Shown here one piece after another: positions 13,997 to 19,292 of a stretch of 19,292 nucleotides of DNA. The notes under the pieces are model-generated. The model ran no database searches. It was not told the DNA's origin and was given only the letters and a program-made list of their open reading frames with translations. The position numbers were made by a program, and so were the translations under genes. How positions within the stretch are numbered: the stretch's first letter is position 1; each line of letters begins with the position of its first letter. The stretch is from DASPXK01 sp035637315 (GTDB taxonomy: Bacteria > Chloroflexota > UBA6077 > JACCZL01): contig DASPXK010000050.1 in NCBI GenBank assembly GCA_035637315.1, positions 1 to 19,292 of the forward strand, read 5' to 3'.

Positions 13997-15160
13997 ATGG
14001 CTTGGGCGGGTTTGCGCCCTTTTACGTGGCTGGCCACCGCGCTCGTCGCGGCGGTCGGGGTCGTAGCCGGACCGTCGAGTGTCGCCGCTCAACCTGCCGA
14101 TCAGATCACGCCTCTGGGACCCGACACGGGCCGCGGCGTAGACCGCTACCAGATGGTGGTCGGACCCGGCGGCTCGTTCTGGGAGTTGGGTGTGAGCCAC
14201 TTGCCGCTGCTCGCGCTCGAGCAGGGCGACCTCAAGGCGGTCACTCTGATCGAGCAGGCCTGGCGCGCCCAGTACCCGGGGCGCACTCCCAACGACGTTC
14301 GGCCCGACGATAGTTTCGTCCTGGAGGTCCCGAATGGAACGTTCGTCGCCCGAAGCCAGGTTCGCCAGAGTGACCGGCTGATCTTCGATTCGTTTGGGGG
14401 GGATCAGCTGACGACGTTCCCACGTGATCCAGTTATCGCCTACCGCCTCCGGAGAGCCGGCCTCGAAGGCCGGGCCGAGGTGCTGATCAACGGGGGGCAG
14501 GCTTCCGCCGTCGAGGAGGCCAGGAGAATCTACGACGTGGACCCGCCAGACTTCCTGCAAGTCAGGACGGTTCGCGGCGCTCTCCAGGAGCGCACCACGA
14601 AGATCACGTTGGACTTGACCAAGAAGTATCTGGATGATTTCCGAAACTACCGCGATCGCGCCGCTCGAGTTGAGAGGACGCCGGACGGCCTGACCGCGTA
14701 TGCGTTCGACCGGACCGACCAGGACAACCCGTTGGTTCGCGTCGAGGATGCCATTGGCGACGAGACCGATCCGGGCAATTTCCCGCGTCTGTGCCGGATT
14801 GCCTTCTACCGCGATGGCACGGTCCGCAGATATCTGATCACGGAGTCGGGCGATTCGCTAGCCACCCTCAGCCGCCCGGACAATGCCGCCTGGACGAAAG
14901 TTCTGCCGTCTTGGCAAGAGTGGCTGCCGGGCCAGGCCGAAGCGCTGCCCCCGTTCACGCCGGCGATTAGCAGCGCCGGAGTCCTGCTGCCCGGGCGAAT
15001 CCTGGTAATCGCGTACCGCCCCCGTTCGAGCCAGGCCTCACCACAGCCGACGCGGACCGCCGCCGGCGGCTCGAGCCTCGACTGTCTGGGCGTGCCGCTG
15101 GGTCTGCTGCTGGTGGCCGGGCTTGCCTTCGGCATGCGCAGGTCGGTGGCGTCCGACTGA
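13997..15160 (+). CDS. Exported protein with signal peptide and C-terminal membrane anchor
   Basis: 387 aa, family not recognised. The N-terminus is a clear Sec signal (FTWLATALVAAVGVVAGPSS, then SVAAQP), with likely cleavage after VAA. The C-terminus has a hydrophobic helix CLGVPLGLLLVAGLAFGMRR followed by a short basic tail, preceded by a Gln/Pro/Thr/Ser-rich linker, so the body would face outward, anchored at its C-terminus. Residues about 51-112 (MVVGPGGSFWELG up to RPDDSFVLEVPNG) faintly recall a LysM (GDSLWxIA to PGQxLxVP), but this is weak. GGGGG lies about 8-13 nt upstream of the ATG. The amidase starts 11 nt downstream, suggesting a shared role at the cell wall. Confidence 0.72.
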   Translation: MAWAGLRPFTWLATALVAAVGVVAGPSSVAAQPADQITPLGPDTGRGVDRYQMVVGPGGSFWELGVSHLPLLALEQGDLKAVTLIEQAWRAQYPGRTPNDVRPDDSFVLEVPNGTFVARSQVRQSDRLIFDSFGGDQLTTFPRDPVIAYRLRRAGLEGRAEVLINGGQASAVEEARRIYDVDPPDFLQVRTVRGALQERTTKITLDLTKKYLDDFRNYRDRAARVERTPDGLTAYAFDRTDQDNPLVRVEDAIGDETDPGNFPRLCRIAFYRDGTVRRYLITESGDSLATLSRPDNAAWTKVLPSWQEWLPGQAEALPPFTPAISSAGVLLPGRILVIAYRPRSSQASPQPTRTAAGGSSLDCLGVPLGLLLVAGLAFGMRRSVASD

Positions 15161-15171
15161 GGGAGGCCAAA

Positions 15172-15954
15172 TTGAGGCCTGCTATACTGGCGCGCGTGCC
15201 GCCGAGCGTGAGCTTCAACAACTCAAGACGCCGTTTGATCCAAACAGCCGCGGCCGTCGTGGCCGGTTTAGCGCTCGCGCCCCGATCCCTCATCGCGGAG
15301 GCCTTGCAACCGGTCTTCGATGCTGACATCGGGCTGGACCCGGGCCACAGTCGCGTCGATGTGGGGGCGAGTGGCGCTGGAGTGGGCGAGTACCAGCACA
15401 CCCTGGACGTGGCGCTGCGGATCAGGCCGCTGCTCGAGGACGCCGGCCTGCGAGTCAACCTCAGCCGGAACGACGATCAGCCCCTGACCGCGATGTCACA
15501 TCCCAACCTCACCGAGCGGACTCGGATCGAACAGGCCGCCAGGATCGAGGCGGTCGGGAAGGTGCGGGTGTACGTGTCCATTCACTTCAACGCCGGCGCC
15601 GACGCCCGCCTGAGCGGGACAGAGAGCTACTTCAACACGGACAACGCTGCGCCTGAGAGCTTGCGATTGGCCCAGGCGGTGCAGCGCAACGTGGTTGGGT
15701 CGTTGCGGGAGCTGGGCCATCCGGTCGTGGACCGTGGCGTCAAGGAGGACCTGCTGGCCGGGAAGCCCTACGGCCACTTCTTCAGCCTGCGCGGGGGCAT
15801 GCCAAGCGCGCTCGTCGAAGGCCTCTTCCTGAGCAATCCGGTCGAGGCGGCGCTGCTGTTGAGAGAGGAGACCCGCCAGGCGGTGGCACGCGGCTACGTG
15901 GGCGGCATATTGGAGTACTTCGCCGTCGTCACCTCGGCCTCGGCGACCCCGTAG
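15172..15954 (+). CDS. N-acetylmuramoyl-L-alanine amidase (Amidase_3) with Tat-like signal
   Basis: 260 aa. It cleaves the bond between MurNAc and L-Ala in peptidoglycan. The zinc-site landmarks are present: LDPGHS (first His), GVGEYQHTLD (Glu), YVSIHFNAG (second His) and the catalytic Glu in ALVEGLFLSNP. The N-terminus holds NSRRRLIQTAAAVVAGLALA, a twin-arginine-type export signal. I keep the TTG start at 15172 because GGGAGG lies exactly 5 nt upstream (15161-15166); GTG codons at 15196 and 15208 are alternatives without a Shine-Dalgarno. It is 11 nt after the exported protein, hence one operon. Its 3' end overlaps the converging glycosyltransferase by 61 nt. Confidence 0.9.
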   Translation: MRPAILARVPPSVSFNNSRRRLIQTAAAVVAGLALAPRSLIAEALQPVFDADIGLDPGHSRVDVGASGAGVGEYQHTLDVALRIRPLLEDAGLRVNLSRNDDQPLTAMSHPNLTERTRIEQAARIEAVGKVRVYVSIHFNAGADARLSGTESYFNTDNAAPESLRLAQAVQRNVVGSLRELGHPVVDRGVKEDLLAGKPYGHFFSLRGGMPSALVEGLFLSNPVEAALLLREETRQAVARGYVGGILEYFAVVTSASATP

Positions 15955-16643
15955 AGGCGCAGCTTCCAGACCACGGCCATCGCTTCCAGCACGATCCACG
16001 GCGACATCTTCGACTTGCCGACCCGCCTGTCGACAAACACGATCGGCACCTCTGTGATGCGGAAGCCAAGCCTGTGGCAGCGGTAGTTGACTTCTACCTG
16101 GAAGGCGTATCCGTTGGAGTGAATCGAGTCGAGCTCCAGCCGCCGCAAGACGTAGCTGGAGAAGCACTTGAACCCGCTCGTAAGGTCGTTGACGGGAATG
16201 GCCAGGATGAGCTTGGCATACATCGAGCCACCCCGGCTCACGAACGTGCGGAGCATTGACCAGTTCCTGGTCCCGCCACCACCGACCCAGCGCGACCCGA
16301 CGGCTACGTCACCAGCGATGGCGGCCGCCAACAGGCGAGGGAGATCGGCCGGATCGTGTGAGAAGTCGGCGTCCATCTCGAATACATAGTCGAAGCCGTG
16401 CTCGAGCGCCCACTTGAAGCCCGCGACGTAGGCGGTGCCCAGGCCTCGCTTGCCGCCCCGATGCAGGACCCCGAAACGCGGCTCCACGTCGGCCAGGTCG
16501 TCGGCGAGCTCGCCAGTACCGTCAGGGGAGTTGTCGTCCACCACGAGGACGTGAAACTCCGGGCCCTGGCCGAGGATGGCGGGCAGGAGCTGCGGGAGGT
16601 TCTCCCGCTCGTTGAAGGTTGGGACGATCACCAGAGCTTTCAT
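15894..16643 (-). CDS. Family 2 glycosyltransferase, polyprenyl-phosphate mannosyltransferase (DPM1-like)
   Basis: 249 aa. By family it transfers mannose, or a related sugar, from a nucleotide sugar to polyprenyl phosphate on the cytosolic membrane face. MKALVIVPTFNERENLPQLL and VVDDNSPDGTG form the nucleotide-binding start, EMDADFSHDP is the DxD metal motif, VGSRWVGGGG and TSGFKCF are acceptor-loop motifs typical of DPM1, and VPIVFVDRRVGKSKM completes the catalytic region. There are no transmembrane helices at the C-terminus, so it is the short soluble DPM1 form. The ATG lies at 16641-16643 with no close Shine-Dalgarno. A TAGCAT hexamer (16667-16672, minus strand) is a possible -10. Confidence 0.9.
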   Translation of the reverse strand: MKALVIVPTFNERENLPQLLPAILGQGPEFHVLVVDDNSPDGTGELADDLADVEPRFGVLHRGGKRGLGTAYVAGFKWALEHGFDYVFEMDADFSHDPADLPRLLAAAIAGDVAVGSRWVGGGGTRNWSMLRTFVSRGGSMYAKLILAIPVNDLTSGFKCFSSYVLRRLELDSIHSNGYAFQVEVNYRCHRLGFRITEVPIVFVDRRVGKSKMSPWIVLEAMAVVWKLRLYGVAEAEVTTAKYSNMPPT

Positions 16644-16700
16644 GCGCGCAACGTCGACCTGCCGAAATGCTACACGGTCTAAAGGAAGCGCAGAAAGGCT

Positions 16701-16728
16701 AGGCCCGTCCGCCGAAGCGGACGGGCCT
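16701..16728 (-). terminator. Perfect 12-bp hairpin downstream of the zinc-ribbon gene
   Basis: AGGCCCGTCCGC, loop CGAA, GCGGACGGGCCT: a perfect 12-bp GC-rich stem with a four-base loop. Read on the minus strand it is followed by AGCCTTTCTGC, a short imperfect T-run, and it lies 23 nt beyond the stop of the 61-residue zinc ribbon, so it most likely ends that transcript. On the plus strand no T-run follows. Confidence 0.75.
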
Positions 16729-16751
16729 GACCGGTGGGCGCCTGGTGTTCG

Positions 16752-16937
16752 TCAGGCGACGCTCGCGCGCCGAGCGTTCTCCTGCTCGGACTCGCGGAGC
16801 TTAGCCTCCTCCGGCTCTGAGAGCACGTGCCCGCATTGCAAGCAACTGACGTACCGAGCCGCGGCGGCGTGGAGGCCGATCGCAGGCTCCTCGTAGAGGT
16901 CGCCGTGGCACTTCGGGCAGCCTTTGAGCCACATCAT
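16752..16937 (-). CDS. Small zinc-ribbon protein of unknown function
   Basis: 61 aa from ATG 16937, which has CAGGGAGAG six nt upstream; the open frame extends further upstream but without a ribosome binding site. GCPKC (residues 7-10) and CLQC (34-37) are two CxxC knuckles about 23 residues apart, a classic zinc ribbon, followed by a charged helical tail (EPEEAKLRESEQENARRASV). Its role is not known; such proteins may bind nucleic acid or other proteins. It has its own promoter (16994-17022) and its own hairpin terminator, so it is a monocistronic gene. Confidence 0.8.
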   Translation of the reverse strand: MMWLKGCPKCHGDLYEEPAIGLHAAAARYVSCLQCGHVLSEPEEAKLRESEQENARRASVA

Positions 16938-16993
16938 CGTAGACTCTCCCTGAACGAGATTGGCCCGGCCCCGCCGGGACAGCGGCGGCGCCA

Positions 16994-17022
16994 ATACTAC
17001 CACAACATCACAAAGTTGTCAC
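16994..17022 (-). promoter_or_regulatory. Sigma70-like promoter for the zinc-ribbon gene
   Basis: On the minus strand GTGACA (17017-17022) and TAGTAT (16994-16999) are separated by exactly 17 nt. That is 5/6 and 4/6 matches to consensus, about 57 nt before the ATG at 16937. The AT-richer stretch stands out in a GC-rich gap. Confidence 0.65.
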
Positions 17023-17093
17023 GTAATTGCTCAGCTTGTCGTGGCAAAGGTCTGACGCGGAGGGCAGCGAGGGCTGCAGCGATGCCGGCCCGA

Positions 17094-17105
17094 GCGGCCG
17101 GCCGC
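17094..17105. promoter_or_regulatory. Perfect 12-bp palindrome just upstream of a promoter
   Basis: GCGGCCGGCCGC is a perfect palindrome ending 5 nt before the TTGAAC -35 element at 17111. It could be an operator, but GC-rich palindromes arise by chance in this base composition. Confidence 0.25.
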
Positions 17106-17110
17106 CGGCG

Positions 17111-17139
17111 TTGAACGGCCGGGTCGGCGGCCCTATACT
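17111..17139 (+). promoter_or_regulatory. Sigma70-like promoter for the truncated zinc-ribbon gene
   Basis: TTGAAC (17111-17116), a 17-nt spacer, and TATACT (17134-17139). The expected transcript start is near 17146. The leader holds a perfect hairpin, ACCCGC-CAA-GCGGGT (17154-17168), directly before AAGGA (17169-17173), the ribosome binding site of the ATG at 17183. The hairpin could affect access to that site. Confidence 0.7.
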
Positions 17140-17182
17140 GGGCCCATCCAGTCACCCGCCAAGCGGGTAAGGACGGCGAGCG

Positions 17183-17305
17183 ATGCGGTGTTCGGCCTGC
17201 GGCACGGAGAACCCCGCGACGGCGAAGTTCTGCGAGGAGTGCGGAACCGCCGGTCGGGCTCGTCTCTTACAGAACTCACACCCTCAGATCATCGAGGAAC
17301 TCTGA
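17183..17305 (+). pseudogene. Truncated gene start encoding an N-terminal double-CxxC zinc ribbon
   Basis: A 40-codon frame. Residues 1-25 (MRCSACGTENPATAKFCEEC) are the stereotyped zinc ribbon that opens many larger bacterial proteins, such as adenylate/guanylate cyclases and FHA or kinase proteins, where another ribbon or catalytic domain normally follows. Here similarity ends after about residue 27. The frame runs through the 3' end of the oppositely oriented helicase gene, overlapping it by 30 nt, and stops at 17303-17305. Promoter, leader hairpin and ribosome binding site are intact. I read it as the surviving 5' end of a longer gene cut by the arrival of the helicase gene, but a genuine 40-residue zinc-ribbon protein is possible. 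Confidence 0.6.
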
Positions 17306-19292
17306 CGCCGGAGCGACGCTGGTTACCAACAGGTGATCGCGGGCACGGGTGCAGGCAACGTACAGTAGATGCCGCTCGGTGTTGTAGACCTCCTCGAGAT
17401 CCGCCTCGTCTGCAACCGATTCGATTCGCTCCTGCAGGGGGACGACCTCGTCATCGCAGGCCATCACGACGACGGCCCGAAACTCGAGGCCCTTGGCGAG
17501 ATGCATCGTGCTGATCGAAACGGACCCGCTCGTCGAAGCCATGGTCTCGTCGAGGACTCTGAAGGGAAGCCCGGCCTTCTCTACTGCGGCGCGTCCTCTC
17601 GGGACCTCGGCATGAGATCGCACGAACAGGCCCACCTCGTGTGGCTTCACGCCCTCGGACACGCGATCGGCCAGCCAGCCGCTGACCGTCTCGATCTCAT
17701 CGTCGGGAGCGTCCAGGACTCGCACGACCGGGTCCGGTCCATTGAACACCGAGATCGTGCCACGGCGTTCTTCCGTGTTGCCGTCAACGTCGGTGAGCTC
17801 CGGCCCGAGCAGGAGATCAGCCTGCGCCCGAATCTGGTGGGACGTCCGGTAATTGATACGAAGCGTTCTAGAACGCCCGCGGACGTCGACTCCAAGCGCC
17901 TTCCAGGAGAAGGGCTGCTGAAAGATGCGCTGCCCAAGGTCGCCGGCAAAGAAGAGACTATTCGGCCGTCCGGCACCAAGGGCGGCGAGAAAGCGCAACT
18001 GCGCGACGCTGACATCTTGCGCCTCGTCAACCACGACGAAGTCGAACGGTGGCCGCTCGACGGTTGCAAAATGTGAGGCCAGGCGGCTAAACAGGTCGGA
18101 CTGGGTCACCAGACCTGGGGCCTCGAGGCCAGCCCGAACGCGGTCGAGGACCGCCCAGAGGATTTCCCGCTGCTTCTCCAGCAGCCGGGTTTTGCGGCCC
18201 AGACGCGCCACGTCCCGATACGCCTCCCACGTCTTCAACTGCCATGCGTCGACGACGTCCTCCCACTCCGTCATCAGGAAGTGGAGACTGAACTTCTGTC
18301 CCTCGACCTCCCCGGCCGCCTCTGTCAGTAGCTGGTGAAACACGTCGCGCGAGGCGATCTCCGGCCGGCCGATGTTCAGCTCGTAGAGGCGCCGCGCGAT
18401 CGCATTCAGCGCGTGCACTTCCAGACGCTCGCCGATTCGGGGCTCATTACTGATCAACCTGTACAGCTTTGTCCTGAGTGCGTTCGCCAGGGTCTCGGAG
18501 AACGTGGTGAGCAGCACCCGGGCATCGGGGTTCGTGCGTGCAAGGAAGACGGCGCGATGCAGGGCGACGATGGTCTTTCCGGTGCCCGCCGAGCCGGATA
18601 TGCGGGCCGGGCCGCCGTAATCTCGCTCGACCGACTCACGCTGCGCGGGATGGAGAAAGATGGTCCATTTCTCCCAGGGGTACTCCAGTGCGCGCGCCAG
18701 CTCCTCGACGTCGCTGACCACCCGGAACCTGCGCAGGGCGTCGGGGTGCTCAAACGGGTCCGCGCCGGCCGCGATCGGCCGTGGAATACGAGGGGTGACG
18801 CCGGTTGCCAGGTCCAGAAGAGCCTCGGCGGCCTCCCGCGGCAGGTGATCGGTCAACTCCAGCAGGCTGTCCTCCGTGGCCTGACGCACCTCTTCCAACC
18901 ACTCGGCCGGCACGCCGTAGCTCAGGAGGTCCTCCTCCGGAATGCCGGCGAAGATCGGTGGCGTGGGGGGCGCCGGCTGTTTCACCTCGACGTACCTCGG
19001 AACGGTGATCTCCTCGACCCGCTCGCGAATCTCCACGAGCTGCGCCGCGCCGGTCTTGGGGTGCATCTCTAGCTTGCGTCGCTCAGCCCAGTGATAGGCA
19101 TCGTCATGATGGCCGACATAGCACAGCAGCAGGCTGGCCTCGGCCCGGTGGACAATCAGCCTGATGTCTCGGCTCACTCGGACCGACCAGAATCTCTTGT
19201 CCTTCGCCCGATCGAGCCTGTGAAAGCCTATGCCAGGGTCGGCCGGATTGAGCTGCAGGTCGAAGGCCGTCGTCTTGACGGCCTTCTGCTCG
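17276..19292 (-). CDS. RelE/ParE-like domain fused to UvrD/Rep-type SF1 helicase (5' end outside window)
   Basis: The frame is open to the right edge. The GTG at 19177 is internal, because 38 further in-frame residues upstream (ending RAKDKRFWSVR) belong to the same domain. About 70 residues, from GFHRLDRAKDKRFWSVR through LIVHRAEASLLLCYVGHHDD to AYHWAERR, match the C-terminal two-thirds of a RelE/ParE toxin fold. A charged linker follows, then a complete SF1A helicase (numbering from GTG 19177): LHPAQ (Q motif, 175-179), GSAGTGKT (195-202, Walker A), VVVDEAQD (Walker B), FFAGDLGQRIF, INYRTSHQIR, STMHLAKGLEF, and LLYVACTRARDHLL (motif VI). It should be an ATP-driven 3'-5' translocase acting in repair, conflict resolution or defence. 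No nuclease domain is seen. The substrate of the toxin-like part is unknown. Confidence 0.88.
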   Translation of the reverse strand, partial: EQKAVKTTAFDLQLNPADPGIGFHRLDRAKDKRFWSVRVSRDIRLIVHRAEASLLLCYVGHHDDAYHWAERRKLEMHPKTGAAQLVEIRERVEEITVPRYVEVKQPAPPTPPIFAGIPEEDLLSYGVPAEWLEEVRQATEDSLLELTDHLPREAAEALLDLATGVTPRIPRPIAAGADPFEHPDALRRFRVVSDVEELARALEYPWEKWTIFLHPAQRESVERDYGGPARISGSAGTGKTIVALHRAVFLARTNPDARVLLTTFSETLANALRTKLYRLISNEPRIGERLEVHALNAIARRLYELNIGRPEIASRDVFHQLLTEAAGEVEGQKFSLHFLMTEWEDVVDAWQLKTWEAYRDVARLGRKTRLLEKQREILWAVLDRVRAGLEAPGLVTQSDLFSRLASHFATVERPPFDFVVVDEAQDVSVAQLRFLAALGAGRPNSLFFAGDLGQRIFQQPFSWKALGVDVRGRSRTLRINYRTSHQIRAQADLLLGPELTDVDGNTEERRGTISVFNGPDPVVRVLDAPDDEIETVSGWLADRVSEGVKPHEVGLFVRSHAEVPRGRAAVEKAGLPFRVLDETMASTSGSVSISTMHLAKGLEFRAVVVMACDDEVVPLQERIESVADEADLEEVYNTERHLLYVACTRARDHLLVTSVAPASEFLDDLRV

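Noticed and set aside
15183..15188. TATACT as a promoter giving a leaderless amidase transcript from GTG 15196
   Set aside because: There is no -35 at proper spacing, whereas TTG 15172 has a near-perfect GGGAGG five nt upstream and the gene follows its neighbour by 11 nt.

Overview
The window is GC-rich, densely coded bacterial chromosome. It holds no phage, conjugative or insertion-sequence genes, and I saw no tRNA, rRNA or CRISPR array. The protein set suggests an uncultured Chloroflexota-like bacterium: archaeal-type phosphoglucose/phosphomannose isomerase, polyprenyl-phosphate mannosyltransferase, small zinc-ribbon proteins, MeaB GTPase, HicAB, and intergenic repeats of the 'LTPQPPSLKG' type. 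This placement is inference (moderate to low confidence) because no marker gene is present.

Layout. Positions 1-10809 are one long minus-strand run. In transcription order it holds hicA-hicB, a class A beta-lactamase-fold serine hydrolase, an N-acyl-D-amino-acid deacylase, a second amidohydrolase, three tandem QueG/RdhA-like double [4Fe-4S] proteins, a PaaK-like CoA ligase in one open frame with a sugar-phosphate isomerase, a frameshifted VOC/glyoxalase gene, and a 5'-truncated methyltransferase that leaves the window. Positions 11015-15954 are on the plus strand: a small Cys-containing protein, MeaB, a gamma-carbonic-anhydrase-like hexapeptide protein translationally coupled to a metallo-beta-lactamase hydrolase, a membrane-anchored exported protein and an N-acetylmuramoyl-L-alanine amidase with a Tat-like signal. 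A family 2 glycosyltransferase converges on the amidase. Next come a 61-residue zinc ribbon, the promoter and first codons of a truncated zinc-ribbon gene, and a RelE/ParE-like domain fused to a UvrD/Rep helicase that runs off the right edge.

How the genes may work together. The serine hydrolase, D-aminoacylase and amidohydrolase look like a salvage or catabolic set for D-amino-acid-containing amides or peptides. The three Fe-S proteins, next to a CoA ligase, look like a redox module of the cobalamin-dependent QueG/RdhA superfamily whose substrate I cannot name. The plus-strand exported protein and amidase point to cell-wall work.

The most unusual signal is not a gene. Three gene junctions (1813-1873, 9323-9400, 12330-12448) each carry two arrays of degenerate 7-bp repeats facing each other in opposite orientation around a short centre. 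The architecture is the same at all three, but the heptamer cores are unrelated (GACGnCn, TCAGnnn, CTACTGC). A fourth junction (3186-3323) carries C-rich repeat copies in both orientations. These elements encode the C-terminal tails of upstream proteins, supply Shine-Dalgarno sequences to downstream genes, and at one site appear to have removed a stop codon and joined two genes.
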